A stretch of DNA of 64,000 nucleotides from Pseudophaeobacter sp. EL27. GTDB taxonomy: Bacteria; Pseudomonadota; Alphaproteobacteria; Rhodobacterales; Rhodobacteraceae. This document shows, one piece after another, positions 35,499-44,816 of the stretch (position 1 is the stretch's first letter; each line of letters starts with the position of its first letter). The DNA lies in NCBI RefSeq assembly GCF_900313025.1, contig NZ_OMPQ01000014.1:62003-126002 (forward strand), in the 5' to 3' direction. The translations under genes and the position numbers were made by a program. The notes beneath the pieces were generated by a model. It had not been told where the DNA came from. It saw only the letters and a list, made by a program, of their open reading frames with translations, and searched no databases.

Positions 35499-36140
35499 AT
35501 GGCCTATATCAAATGGGGATTTTTGATCACGGTCTGGTCTGCCTTTGCAGCCTTCCTGCATTATACCCTGCCGCAATACGATGTGGTGCGGATTGTCAGC
35601 ACCTATGAGGAACGCCAGGAGCTGGACAATTGGAAGCGGATCTTCTGGTCTACTCCGGATAGCCAATCACAGGCCGCCGTGACCCGGGATGTTCAGTTCA
35701 TTCAATCCTTCCGCGCCAATGGGGATGCCATCGTTTACCGCAACGAGGACACTGGCTGGCACTGGCCGCCCTATTTCAAGTTCGACACTGCCAATCTCTA
35801 TACCGAGGCAAACGATGCTGTCTCGACCAAGGATGATCCGGAATGGGTTGTGGTCCTGCACTACGGCTGGCGCAGTGTGTTTTTGTCCACCTTCCCCAAT
35901 GCGATCTCGATCACGCCAGGTTCCGGCCCTGAGGACAAGCCAGTCAACTGGTTCAATATTGTCTTCCTGACCCTGTTGGCGGCGCTGTTTTGGGCGATCT
36001 ACGTGCGTTGGCGCCGGTTCCGCCGCAATCGGATTGATCCGGTGCTGGAAGAGGTCGAAGACGGGTTCTATGCAGCAGGAGATGCCATTTCTGAACGGCG
36101 CGGGCGACTGCGGCGCTGGTTTGCCAACCTAAGGGGCTAA
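35499..36140 (+). CDS. DUF1523-family membrane protein
   Basis: A 213-residue protein of the DUF1523 family, found mainly in Rhodobacterales. It has one membrane segment at residues 5-25, a periplasmic domain containing YDVVRIVSTYEERQE, TRDVQFIQSF and EDTGWHWPPYFKFDTANL, and a second membrane segment near residue 160, followed by a basic cytoplasmic tail. Function is unknown. It is cotranscribed with the small membrane protein upstream. Confidence 0.8.
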   Translation: MAYIKWGFLITVWSAFAAFLHYTLPQYDVVRIVSTYEERQELDNWKRIFWSTPDSQSQAAVTRDVQFIQSFRANGDAIVYRNEDTGWHWPPYFKFDTANLYTEANDAVSTKDDPEWVVVLHYGWRSVFLSTFPNAISITPGSGPEDKPVNWFNIVFLTLLAALFWAIYVRWRRFRRNRIDPVLEEVEDGFYAAGDAISERRGRLRRWFANLRG

Positions 36141-36183
36141 CCCTTTTGCGGCCTGTCAAAAGGCGGGCCTACAAGAGGTGTTT

Positions 36184-37761
36184 CTAATCGGCAAAGAGAT
36201 GTGGCGTCTCGGCCAGCTCTTTGGCGGATTCAAACGGCAGGCTGAAGAACTGCATGAGCCGGTCGGCGTTTTCCTCAGCGCTGTCGGATTCGCGAATGAT
36301 CGTGTAGTTTGAATAGCCTGAATCGCGAATGCGGTCTGCTTCATAGATAATGTCGTTGCGGATAGTTGGCAGCAGCCGCTCCAGTGTCTGCTGGGGGGTG
36401 CGCTCCCCTGCCAGCCCGACCCGATGCGCATGGCCAATCAGATAGTCATCGGTGAACTCGCATTCGATCTGCAAAGTGCGGGTGGTTGACCGGTCCGAAT
36501 TGAAGTCATTCATCAGTTCCAGCGCCGAAGGATCCATACAAATGACCAGCCGATCCGTGTCATAATACTCAAACAACATCCGCATCAGTGCCCGCCGGTG
36601 CCGGGTGCGTTTGCTCAAAGAGGCCTGGATGCCACCAAGATCGGGCAGCGGCGTGCCTTCCTCGTGGAACAGATATTCAATAGCCGGGATATTGGTGCTT
36701 TTACGTAGCTGGTCGATCAGGCGCTTGGCCACATGCCACTTCTTGCAAACCACGATCATCAGCTCGCGCTCACGTCCCAGCGAGCTTTCTTTTTCCCAGA
36801 ATCGGGTGGCAAAGCGGCGGCCGATGCGGCCACGCTTTATCAGGAATTTGTAGAGGCTGCGGCCCTCATTGGAGATTTGGAAGCTCACGCCCTGGGCGGC
36901 GTAAAGACGCCCCAGACGCAGTTTCAACTCCTTGGCGTCAGGGCTGATTTTGCGGGCAAAGAGAAAGTCCTGACTGAGCAGGAGATCATAGTGATCGTTG
37001 TAGAAGTTCACTGGCATGCCGTAGTCGGTGAACATCAAAAAGGTCAAGGTGCGGCTGTCGATTTCGGATCCGGGAACCAGATGGCGCACCAGGGTCTGGA
37101 AAAAGGTTTCATCCGGGATCCAGGTGGTCTGGAAAAAGCGGATGATGTCTTTGCGTTGTGTCAGCAAATCAAAGATGGATTCCACGGTGCGGCGGCGCAG
37201 ACACCACCATTGGCTGCCGATCTGTACCTGGATATCGCTGGGGATTTCCCGCTTTAGCCCAAGCTTCTTTTGCAGGTTCACGCTGCCATAGAATAGCGCT
37301 TTGTTGTTGCGTTCATTAAAGAAATGGCGATAGGTCAGCCGCTCTTCCTTCATGCCGGTCTTGATCCAGTCACTCTCGAAGAAGTCAAAGCTTTCGACAA
37401 AATCGCAGTCGTGGCGGTCCAGAAAGTCATGGGCATATTCGGCGGTTTTGACCGCCATGCAATCGCCCGAAAGCATGTAGAAATGGGTGGCGCGTGGGAA
37501 GGCTTCGATGGCGCTGCTCAGCGCGTGTAGGGTGGCCTGCACCAGAGACCATTCGCCCCAGCCACATTTGATACGCTTTTTGGCAAAGCAGACGTTTGGG
37601 TTGTCTGCCAGTGCCCTTTGAATGCTGGCGTAATCCTCTGGATTGGCACGGCGGTCAAAGTGGATGGACATGTAGTCGCCGACTGCAGTCAGCTGCTCAG
37701 CCTGCTGAATGATCGCTTCGGGATCCTTGTGGCAGAGCAGTATATACGCAATTTTTGCCAT
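36184..37761 (-). CDS. Core-2/I-branching-type beta-1,6-N-acetylglucosaminyltransferase
   Basis: A 525-residue glycosyltransferase. The N-terminal 280 residues show the GT14 pattern: KIAYILLCHKDPEAI, IHFDRRANPEDY, KRIKCGWGEWSLVQATLHAL, HFYMLSGDCMAVKT, IGSQWWCLRRRTV and WIPDETFFQTL. The C-terminal 240 residues form a second domain that I associate with Rhodobacteraceae DUF592x proteins, with VCKKWHVAKRLIDQL and IIRESDSAEENADRLMQFF. The start ATG 37761 fits the fold. It is divergent from a sulfotransferase, suggesting that both modify a cell-surface polysaccharide. Confidence 0.8.
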   Translation of the reverse strand: MAKIAYILLCHKDPEAIIQQAEQLTAVGDYMSIHFDRRANPEDYASIQRALADNPNVCFAKKRIKCGWGEWSLVQATLHALSSAIEAFPRATHFYMLSGDCMAVKTAEYAHDFLDRHDCDFVESFDFFESDWIKTGMKEERLTYRHFFNERNNKALFYGSVNLQKKLGLKREIPSDIQVQIGSQWWCLRRRTVESIFDLLTQRKDIIRFFQTTWIPDETFFQTLVRHLVPGSEIDSRTLTFLMFTDYGMPVNFYNDHYDLLLSQDFLFARKISPDAKELKLRLGRLYAAQGVSFQISNEGRSLYKFLIKRGRIGRRFATRFWEKESSLGRERELMIVVCKKWHVAKRLIDQLRKSTNIPAIEYLFHEEGTPLPDLGGIQASLSKRTRHRRALMRMLFEYYDTDRLVICMDPSALELMNDFNSDRSTTRTLQIECEFTDDYLIGHAHRVGLAGERTPQQTLERLLPTIRNDIIYEADRIRDSGYSNYTIIRESDSAEENADRLMQFFSLPFESAKELAETPHLFAD

Positions 37762-37900
37762 TTTGGAGACGATACACCCTGTTTCTGCCTGATTGTCCCC
37801 TTGATAAAGGCGCAAGCCCATTGAATAAACCAGATTATTTGAATTTTATGCTGAGATGTGGATTGTACCGCAAAAGCGGCACGACTGGAGGAAGGCTGAC

Positions 37901-38719
37901 ATGGGATTTCCGGGCACCTGGATGACCGAGAGCGAGAGCGTCATTTATCGTGTGGTGCCAAAATGCGCCTGCTCGACCATTGGCCAGATCCTGCACTATT
38001 CGGATCACGGCGAATTTTTTGAGGGCGATATCCATGATGCGCAGAAGGGGCTGCACAAATGGGCGCTGGATCACAGCCAGGGGCCGATCACCCGCAATGT
38101 CCGCGGCCAGCGGACCTATGCTTTCACCTGTGTGCGCAATCCCTATACCCGGGTGCTCAGTTCGTTTTTTGACAAGATCTGCGGCATTCAGCGCAATGGC
38201 AAACGCTATCGCGGCAATCTGGTGCCCAAACTGATCTATGAATATGGCATCGAAGTCGGCGGCGAGGACGGCAAGCAGGAGTTCGACCAGATCCAGAGTT
38301 TCCGCCGATTCCTGCTCTTTGTCCGCGACAGCATTCGCTTCCGCCGCCCGATGGATCCGGATATCCACTGGTCAGCCATGTCGGGCCATGTCTCGACCTT
38401 CATCTGGAATGGTGGCCGCTACAACAAGATCTTCTGGACCGAGGATTTCAACAGCGGCATGCAGGAGGTGCTGGAGGCCATCGAGACACCTCATGCGGTC
38501 GACCTGGGCGCGATCCCGCGCTTCAATGAGAGCGAAGGTCATGGCCCCAAACGGGCGCATCCGGTTGAGGACTATTTTGACGACCTATCGATGCATCTGA
38601 TCTACGAGATCTACAAACGCGATTTTGAGCTGTTCAAATACGACTTTGAGGACCCCTCCAACAAGATGCCGATTGGAGAGATTGATCTCGACGAGGTGCA
38701 CGCCAAACTCGGCGAATAG
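37901..38719 (+). CDS. Sulfotransferase family 2 protein
   Basis: Predicted to transfer sulfate from PAPS to a carbohydrate. The 272-residue protein has the 5'-phosphosulfate loop VVPKCACSTIGQILHYS near residue 20 and the 3'-phosphate motif CVRNPYTRVLSSFFDKI near residue 85, both as in HNK-1-type sulfotransferases. ATG 37901 lies behind GGAGGAAGG. Its divergent partner is the branching glycosyltransferase 140 bases away, so the two probably decorate the same surface glycan. Confidence 0.85.
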   Translation: MGFPGTWMTESESVIYRVVPKCACSTIGQILHYSDHGEFFEGDIHDAQKGLHKWALDHSQGPITRNVRGQRTYAFTCVRNPYTRVLSSFFDKICGIQRNGKRYRGNLVPKLIYEYGIEVGGEDGKQEFDQIQSFRRFLLFVRDSIRFRRPMDPDIHWSAMSGHVSTFIWNGGRYNKIFWTEDFNSGMQEVLEAIETPHAVDLGAIPRFNESEGHGPKRAHPVEDYFDDLSMHLIYEIYKRDFELFKYDFEDPSNKMPIGEIDLDEVHAKLGE

Positions 38720-38747
38720 CCTTGGTATAGCCGGAGCAGGGGTGGGC

Positions 38748-38830
38748 TCCCGCCCGTCTCGGAACAATCTACAGATTGTTCCTCCCCCGTTGGGGGTGGC
38801 GCCGCGCTGACGCGCGGCGCTGGCGTGGTC
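38748..38830 (+). repeat. Modular intergenic repeat, copy B
   Basis: Contains CTCCCGCCCG, the perfect hairpin GGAACAATCT-AC-AGATTGTTCC (38761-38782), CCCCC-GTT-GGGGG (38784-38796) and GCGCCGCGC-TGAC-GCGCGGCGC (38799-38820). Block order and core bases match copy A at 34061-34139, but the first hairpin is not in copy A. It follows the sulfotransferase stop closely. Confidence 0.6.
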
Positions 38831-39171
38831 AATACAACCCCCAGCTTTACGGCTTGCGCCCTGTTCTTGGATCTAGGGCGGCAAAGCCGCCGCGCCTTGG
38901 CGCGGGCTACCCTTGAGGCGGGATTTTGTGTCGAAAATCCAGAGGACGCGTTGGCGGCAGACCTGCCCCAGATCTGCTTCTCAGCAGAGTGGAGTGTCTC
39001 ATCTGCCCTGCTCCAAGTGTTTCGATGGCTAGGCTAGATTGGCAGCGCAACCCGCGCCGGGCTTTGCCCGGCGCCATGCCCAAGGCCTCTGGTTGGCTTT
39101 TGCCGAAAGGCAGAAGGCAGCTAGAGGGGGCGGGAGCGCTTGGGGGGGAACTGCAGGGCGTTGTTTGGCCA
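38831..39171. other. Intergenic region with a GC-rich hairpin, no gene
   Basis: About 340 bases without a supportable gene. At 39054-39074 lies a perfect hairpin GCGCCGGGC-TTT-GCCCGGCGC whose GGGC-TTT-GCCC core resembles the hairpin of the glcD-glcE repeat. Another small dyad, GGCGGCAAAGCCGCC, lies near 38878-38892. The region is probably made of decayed repeats. Confidence 0.45.
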
Positions 39172-39204
39172 CAAAAAACCCTCTGCATGCGGAATGCAGA
39201 GGGT
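39172..39204 (-). terminator. Intrinsic terminator after ilvD
   Basis: ACCCTCTGCAT-N5-ATGCAGAGGGT with a run of six T on the minus strand, 27 bases past the ilvD stop. Confidence 0.85.
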
Positions 39205-39230
39205 CACTTGGTCAGACAAGTCTAGATGGA

Positions 39231-41081
39231 TCAGCCGTCGTAGTCGTAAGGCAGCTCACGTACCGCGCCTTTGGCGGCGGAGGTGGCCAGCATCCCATAG
39301 GCCTTCAGCGCCTTGGAGACTTTGCGTTTGCGGGGCTTGGCGGGCTTCCAGCCTGCGGCGTCCTGAGCGGTGCGACGGGTTGCCAGAACCTCATCCGAGA
39401 CCGCCAGATGGATGCTGCGGTTGGGGATGTCGATCTCGATCTTATCGCCCATCTCAACCAGGCCAATAGTGCCACCCTCGGCAGCCTCTGGTGAGGCATG
39501 GCCAATCGACAGACCCGAGGTGCCGCCGGAGAAACGCCCGTCGGTCAGCAGGGCGCAGTCTTTGCCCAGACCTTTGGATTTCAGATAGGAGGTCGGGTAG
39601 AGCATTTCCTGCATTCCCGGTCCGCCGCGTGGGCCCTCGTAGCGGATCACCACCACATCACCAGCCTTGACCTTGCCGGTGAGAATATCACTCACCGCCT
39701 GATCCTGGCTTTCGCAGACATAGGCGGAGCCGGTGAACTTCAGGATCGAGGCATCCACGCCGGCGGTTTTTACGATACAGCCGTCCAGCGCGATATTGCC
39801 AAACAGCACCGCCAGACCACCGTCCTGGCTAAAGGCGTGTTCTTTGGATCGAATCACGCCGCCTTCGCGGTCGACATCCACCTCTTTGAAGCGGTTCTCG
39901 GTGGAGAAGGCCTGGGTGGTGCGCACGCCGCCCGGTGCCGCCTTGAACAGCTGCTCGGCCTCTGGATTATTGGCGACCTTGATGTCCCATTTGCCAATGG
40001 CCTCGCCCATCGAGGTCGAATGCACGGTGGAACACTCATCATGCAGCAACCCGGCACGGGACAGCTCCCCCAGGATCGAGAAGATGCCACCAGCGCGATG
40101 GACGTCTTCCATATGAACGTTTTCGATATTGGGCGCGACCTTGCACAGGCAGGGCACCTGGCGGCTCAACCGGTCGATGTCATCCATGGTGAAGCTGACT
40201 TCGCCCTCATGGGCAATTGCCAGAAGGTGCAGTACAGTATTGGTCGACCCGCCCATGGCGATGTCCAGGCTCATGGCGTTCTCGAAGGCCTGAAAGTTGG
40301 CGATCTCACGCGGCAGCAGGCCCTTCTCTTCGCCCTCATAATGGCGCTTGGTGATCTCAACGATCTTGCGACCAGCCTCAAGGAACAGATGCTTGCGGTC
40401 GGCATGCGTGGCCAGGGTCGAGCCATTGCCGGGCAGAGCCAGGCCCAGGGCCTCGGCCAGGCAGTTCATCGAGTTGGCGGTGAACATGCCAGAACAAGAG
40501 CCGCAGGTCGGGCAGGCGTTTTCCTCGATATGTTGGACCTGCTCATCGGTCATGGTTTCGCTGGCGGCGGCAACCATGGCGTCGACCAGATCGACCTTCT
40601 TGACGTCGAGCCCCTCGAGATCGACCTTGCCGGCCTCCATCGGGCCGCCAGAGACAAAGATCACCGGAATGTTCAGGCGCATGGCGGCCATCATCATCCC
40701 CGGCGTGATCTTGTCACAGTTGGAAATGCAGACCATGGCATCGGCGCAATGGGCATTGACCATATACTCAACCGAGTCGGCGATCACTTCACGCGACGGC
40801 AGCGAGTAGAGCATACCGTCATGACCCATGGCGATACCGTCATCTACCGCGATGGTGTTGAACTCTTTGGCGACACCACCGGCAGCTTCAACCTCGCGGG
40901 CGACCATCTGACCCAGGTCCTTGAGGTGCACGTGGCCGGGCACAAACTGGGTAAAGGAGTTGACGATGGCGATGATCGGCTTGCCGAAATCATCGTCCTG
41001 CATGCCGGTGGCGCGCCACAATCCGCGGGCGCCCGCCATATTGCGGCCATGGGTGGAAGTTCTGGATCGGTACATTGGCAT
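39231..41081 (-). CDS. ilvD: Dihydroxy-acid dehydratase
   Basis: Iron-sulfur enzyme of valine and isoleucine synthesis that dehydrates 2,3-dihydroxy acids. The 616-residue protein has VAMGH-type [68 protein letters not shown] with cluster cysteines, and [27 protein letters not shown]. Starts at 41081 and 41075 are both plausible (MPMYRSR). Single-gene unit with its own terminator. Confidence 0.97.
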   Translation of the reverse strand: MPMYRSRTSTHGRNMAGARGLWRATGMQDDDFGKPIIAIVNSFTQFVPGHVHLKDLGQMVAREVEAAGGVAKEFNTIAVDDGIAMGHDGMLYSLPSREVIADSVEYMVNAHCADAMVCISNCDKITPGMMMAAMRLNIPVIFVSGGPMEAGKVDLEGLDVKKVDLVDAMVAAASETMTDEQVQHIEENACPTCGSCSGMFTANSMNCLAEALGLALPGNGSTLATHADRKHLFLEAGRKIVEITKRHYEGEEKGLLPREIANFQAFENAMSLDIAMGGSTNTVLHLLAIAHEGEVSFTMDDIDRLSRQVPCLCKVAPNIENVHMEDVHRAGGIFSILGELSRAGLLHDECSTVHSTSMGEAIGKWDIKVANNPEAEQLFKAAPGGVRTTQAFSTENRFKEVDVDREGGVIRSKEHAFSQDGGLAVLFGNIALDGCIVKTAGVDASILKFTGSAYVCESQDQAVSDILTGKVKAGDVVVIRYEGPRGGPGMQEMLYPTSYLKSKGLGKDCALLTDGRFSGGTSGLSIGHASPEAAEGGTIGLVEMGDKIEIDIPNRSIHLAVSDEVLATRRTAQDAAGWKPAKPRKRKVSKALKAYGMLATSAAKGAVRELPYDYDG

Positions 41082-41255
41082 CTGAGCTGTTTCCCTTGTC
41101 TTTGCCCTCAGACACATCATTTGCGCAACAAACGCAATATCCGGAGGTGGGTTTTGGTTCTTTTGATCTCAAGAGTGGGGTCTTGAGGCGGAGATTCAGG
41201 GGCTGGGCCGCTAAGAGAGGGGCCATAAGTTGCCCGAGGAGGAGGGGCGCGCGAC

Positions 41256-42419
41256 TTACGCGCGGGGCTTTGCGAAGAGGTGATTCACCAGCAACCCAAA
41301 GACCAAGGCCCAAAAGGCGGCCCCAATGCCGAAAAAGCTGATACCGGAAACGGCGGTCATAAAGGTGATCAATGCCGCTTCGCGTCCTGTTTCCTCTCGC
41401 AGGGCCTGAGACAGGCTGTTGCCGATGGTGGACAGCAGCGCCAGCCCGGCAACAGCAGCGATGAGCGCCGATGGTGCGATCAGAAACAGGCTGATGACCG
41501 TGGCGCCACCCAGACCGACCAAGCAGTAAAACACTCCGGCAGCGGCGCTGGCCAGATAGCGGGTTTTGGGATCGTCATCGGCCTCGGGACCCGCACAGAT
41601 GGCGGCGGTGATGGCGGCCAAGTTGAAGGCAAAGCCACCAAAGGGGGCAAGGATCAGCGTGGCCGCACCGGTCACGGTCATGCTGGCCGAGACGGGTGGA
41701 GTGTAACCCGCAGCGCGCAGGGTGACGGTCCCGGGCATGTTCTGCGAGCACATGGTCACCACGTAAAGCGGCAACCCCACACCGATCAGCACCGGCAGGT
41801 TAAAGCTGGGCAGGACGGCCTCGGGTAGGGTCAGGCTGGTATTCAATTGGCTGAAATCCCCAAAACTGCCCGCAAGGCCTGCCCAAATCCCGCCAATCAG
41901 CAGCACCCCCAGAATAGTGTAGCGGGCAAACCACAGCCGTCCGGCCAGAAAGGTGAGGCCCATCACCGCCACCAGAGCGGTGTCATCACCAAGGGCGGTA
42001 AAGGCGGAGAGGCCAAATTTGAACAGAATCCCCGCCAGAAGCGCATTGGCAAGGCTGTCCGTGATCAGCCGCGCCAGGCGTTCGAACCAGCCTGTCAGCC
42101 CCGTCAGCGTGAGCAGCAAGCCACAGAACATAAAGGCGCCGACGGCCTGTTCTAGGGAGACATCCTTTAGCCCCACTGCCAGCAATGCGGCGCCGGGCGT
42201 CGACCAAGCGGTGAGGATTGGCATGCGAAACCATAAGGACAGGCCAAGAGTGGTGAGCCCCATGCCAAGCCCCAGTGCCACCAGCCAGCTGTTGGCCTGG
42301 GCCTGGGTGGCCCCCACAGCTTCGATCGCTTGGAAAATGATCGCAACCGAACTGGTGTAGCCAACCAGTACCGCAATGGCGCCTGCCGCCAGATGCGAGA
42401 GTTTCAACTGAGTGAGCAT
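41256..42419 (-). CDS. BenE-family transporter (benzoate/H+ symporter-like)
   Basis: A 387-residue carrier with about eleven to twelve membrane segments. The family marks are LSHLAAGAIAVLVGYTSSVAIIFQA, ILTAWSTPGAALL, LPLYVVTMCSQNMPGTVTLRAAGY and APFGGFAFNLAAITAAIC. Related proteins take up benzoate with protons, but no benzoate degradation genes lie here, so the substrate may differ. It is divergent from an XRE-cupin regulator, with two palindromes between them. Confidence 0.85.
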   Translation of the reverse strand: MLTQLKLSHLAAGAIAVLVGYTSSVAIIFQAIEAVGATQAQANSWLVALGLGMGLTTLGLSLWFRMPILTAWSTPGAALLAVGLKDVSLEQAVGAFMFCGLLLTLTGLTGWFERLARLITDSLANALLAGILFKFGLSAFTALGDDTALVAVMGLTFLAGRLWFARYTILGVLLIGGIWAGLAGSFGDFSQLNTSLTLPEAVLPSFNLPVLIGVGLPLYVVTMCSQNMPGTVTLRAAGYTPPVSASMTVTGAATLILAPFGGFAFNLAAITAAICAGPEADDDPKTRYLASAAAGVFYCLVGLGGATVISLFLIAPSALIAAVAGLALLSTIGNSLSQALREETGREAALITFMTAVSGISFFGIGAAFWALVFGLLVNHLFAKPRA

Positions 42420-42458
42420 TTGGGTTTTCCTTCTCGCAGAGCTGCGCTAGGGTTGCGT

Positions 42459-42501
42459 GCGTTATAACGCCCATACTGCCCTTGTGCGTTATAACGCACA
42501 A
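42459..42501. promoter_or_regulatory. Paired operators between benE-type gene and XRE-cupin gene
   Basis: GCGTTATAACGC occurs at 42459-42470 and again inside the perfect 20-base palindrome at 42482-42501 (TTGTGCGTTA and its complement). The centres are 27 bases apart. One sits near the transporter start and the other 47 bases before the regulator, so they are the probable binding sites of that regulator. Confidence 0.8.
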
Positions 42502-42547
42502 GCCCCTTTTTTGAATCGCCTGCTTTAGGCTCTTTGGAGCAAATGCC

Positions 42548-43111
42548 ATGACCGAGGATGTAATCGGTGCAAACCTGCGGGAAATCCGTAATAGGGCTGG
42601 GATCAGCCTGTCCAAGGCTGCGGACCTCACTGGGGTGAGCAAGGCGATGCTGGGGCAGATTGAGCGTGGCGAATCCAGCCCGACCATTGCCACGCTTTGG
42701 AAGATTGCCAAAGGGTTTCATCTGCCCCTGTCGGCGCTGATTGGCGAGGCGGAAGCGGCACGGCCGGATCCGGGCGCGGAATTCAAAACGGTGCAGTTTC
42801 CCGGCAGCATCGCGGTAAAGATCGTCTTTCCCTTTGATCCGGATCTTGGGGGGGAGACCTTTCGGATCAGCCTGACACCGGGTCAGACTCATGTTTCGCA
42901 GCCGCATGAGAGTGGGATGGTCGAAGAGGTCTTTGTGCTCGAAGGCGAGATGGAGGTTTTGCGCGAAGGCCATTGGCTGGCGCTTGCGACGGGTGAGGGG
43001 GTTCGGTTCAAAGCGGACCAGCCTCATGGCTATCGTGGTGGCGCCCGGGGGGCAGTGTTTTTGAACATGCACCACTATCCACGTCACGTTGGACTTGCAG
43101 CACCCGCCTGA
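42548..43111 (+). CDS. XRE-family regulator with cupin sensor domain
   Basis: A 187-residue transcription factor. Residues 8-62 form an XRE helix-turn-helix (LREIRNRAGISLSKAADLTGVSKAMLGQIERGESSPTIATLWKIA). Residues 105-180 form a cupin (SQPHESGMVEEVFVLEGEMEVL, GEGVRFKADQPHGYRG) that may bind a small ligand or metal. It is transcribed away from the BenE-type transporter and toward an EamA transporter 43 bases downstream, and probably controls both through the GCGTTATAACGC sites. Confidence 0.9.
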   Translation: MTEDVIGANLREIRNRAGISLSKAADLTGVSKAMLGQIERGESSPTIATLWKIAKGFHLPLSALIGEAEAARPDPGAEFKTVQFPGSIAVKIVFPFDPDLGGETFRISLTPGQTHVSQPHESGMVEEVFVLEGEMEVLREGHWLALATGEGVRFKADQPHGYRGGARGAVFLNMHHYPRHVGLAAPA

Positions 43112-43154
43112 GGCTAGCGAGTGGCGTCTGGAATTGACAGTGAGGGATAAGAGC

Positions 43155-44009
43155 ATGGAGACACTGCGCGGCAGTTTTCTGATGGTTCTGGCCATGGCGG
43201 CTTTTGCTTTGGAAGACATGTTCATCAAAGGGGTGGCGCAGGAGCTGCCGGTTGGGCAGATCCTTATCCTCTTTGGGCTGGGGGGGATGGTGATCTTTGC
43301 GGCGATGGCGCGTGCGAAAGGTCAGCCCCTGTGGCACCCGGGGTTTTGCACGCGCCCCTTGGTGTTGCGCTCTCTGGCTGAGGTCACCGGGCGGCTCTGT
43401 TTTACCCTGGCGATTGCGCTGACGCCGCTGTCCTCGGCTTCGGCGATTTTGCAGGCAACACCGCTGGTGGTAGCCGGCGGTGCTGTGGTGTTTTTTGGCG
43501 AAAAGGTGGGCTGGCGGCGTTGGCTGGCGATAGGGTTTGGATTTATCGGGGTGCTGATGATTCTGCGCCCTGGAGCCAGTGGTTTTGAGATCTATTCCCT
43601 GTTTGCGGTGATCGGCACGCTGGGCTTTGCGGGACGGGACCTGGCCACACGAGCGGCGCCCAAATCCATGACCAACCTGCAACTGGGGCTATTTGGCTTT
43701 GCCATGTTGGTGATTGCCGGTGCCATAGCGCTGGCCTGGACCGGGGGCGCCATCTGGCCCAGCTGGCGGGCCTGGCTGTACCTGGGCCTCACCACCGGCA
43801 TCGGGGTCGTCGCCTATAACGCGCTGACCGGAGCGATGCGACATGGAGAAATCTCGGTTGTGGCGCCGTTTCGCTATACGCGGCTGGTCTTTGCCATGGC
43901 GCTGGGCATTCTGGTCTTTGGCGAACGACCCGACAGTTGGACACTGTTGGGCAGTGCGGTGATCGTCGCAAGTGGTTTCTTCACCCTGATCCGCAGCTCC
44001 AGACGATAG
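43155..44009 (+). CDS. EamA/DMT-superfamily transporter
   Basis: A 284-residue membrane protein with about ten membrane segments in two EamA repeats. The first holds [48 protein letters not shown], the second [43 protein letters not shown]. Such proteins export or import small metabolites. ATG 43155 was chosen since the family homology begins at METLRGSFL. It follows the XRE-cupin gene and is likely in the same transcript. Confidence 0.85.
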   Translation: METLRGSFLMVLAMAAFALEDMFIKGVAQELPVGQILILFGLGGMVIFAAMARAKGQPLWHPGFCTRPLVLRSLAEVTGRLCFTLAIALTPLSSASAILQATPLVVAGGAVVFFGEKVGWRRWLAIGFGFIGVLMILRPGASGFEIYSLFAVIGTLGFAGRDLATRAAPKSMTNLQLGLFGFAMLVIAGAIALAWTGGAIWPSWRAWLYLGLTTGIGVVAYNALTGAMRHGEISVVAPFRYTRLVFAMALGILVFGERPDSWTLLGSAVIVASGFFTLIRSSRR

Positions 44010-44053
44010 AGTCATCTTGCGCCCGCCTGCGCAGGCGCTTACATCTGCCAGCT

Positions 44054-44530
44054 ATGGCCCAGACGAAATCAGACCCGAACTACAAAGTGATCGCCGAAAA
44101 CCGCCGTGCGCGGTATGACTACGCCATTGATGATGACGTGGAATGCGGCATCATGCTTGAAGGCTCCGAAGTGAAGGCTCTGCGGGAAGGTGGCACCAAT
44201 ATCGCCGAAAGCTACGCCGCCGTAGAAGATGGCGAGCTGTGGCTGGTGAACTCCTATGTGCCGCCCTATTCGCAGGCTAAGATGTTCAAACACGAGGAGC
44301 GTCGCCGTCGCAAGCTGCTGGTCTCGCGCAAGCAGCTGTCGGACATGTGGAATGCGACACAGCGCAAGGGGATGACCCTGGTGCCTATCGTGATGTATTT
44401 CAATCACAAGGGACGCGCCAAGCTGAAGATCGGCATCGCCAAGGGTAAGAAGGCACATGACAAGCGCGAGACAGAGGCCAAGCGTGATTGGTCGCGCCAG
44501 AAAAGCCGCCTGATGAAGGATCACGGCTGA
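44054..44530 (+). CDS. smpB: SsrA-binding protein SmpB
   Basis: Partner of tmRNA in rescue of stalled ribosomes. The 158-residue protein contains [44 protein letters not shown], the conserved core [20 protein letters not shown], and the basic C-terminal tail [26 protein letters not shown] that enters the ribosome. ATG 44054 was chosen since the upstream frame overlaps the EamA gene. The ssrA RNA gene itself is not in the window. Confidence 0.96.
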   Translation: MAQTKSDPNYKVIAENRRARYDYAIDDDVECGIMLEGSEVKALREGGTNIAESYAAVEDGELWLVNSYVPPYSQAKMFKHEERRRRKLLVSRKQLSDMWNATQRKGMTLVPIVMYFNHKGRAKLKIGIAKGKKAHDKRETEAKRDWSRQKSRLMKDHG

Positions 44531-44579
44531 CCCTTTTGCGCCGCTGGCCAACTGGCAAGTCGTTTTGACAAGAATTAGA

Positions 44580-44614
44580 AGCAGCCTCTCTTGGATAAAG
44601 GGAGGCTGTTTTCT
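44580..44614 (+). terminator. Terminator after smpB
   Basis: CAGCCTC-N13-GAGGCTG followed by TTTTCTT, 50 bases past the smpB stop. Confidence 0.75.
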
Positions 44615-44816
44615 TGTATCCGGCCTGTTTCGACCGCTGAAATCACGGCCGAAGGGGGGCAATAGCTATCAAAAATCAGGGCTTGATTAATCTTATTATT
44701 TTTGTCAGGTAATGCGCAGCCCAGATTGGTGGCCCAGTCAGATTGATCCAGCGCGATCCCGCCCGGCACTCCTGTCTTCTCAATTCAAACCCGTTACACG
44801 GGCAAAGGACAGATCA

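Noticed and set aside
41105-41125. TTTGCGCAACAAA near the ilvD start resembling an IS end
   Set aside because: Only a dozen bases match, no partner end or transposase remains, so it is likely chance.
39498-41186. A 562-codon plus-strand open frame
   Set aside because: It is antisense to ilvD and shows the His/Gly/Gln-rich pattern of shadow frames.
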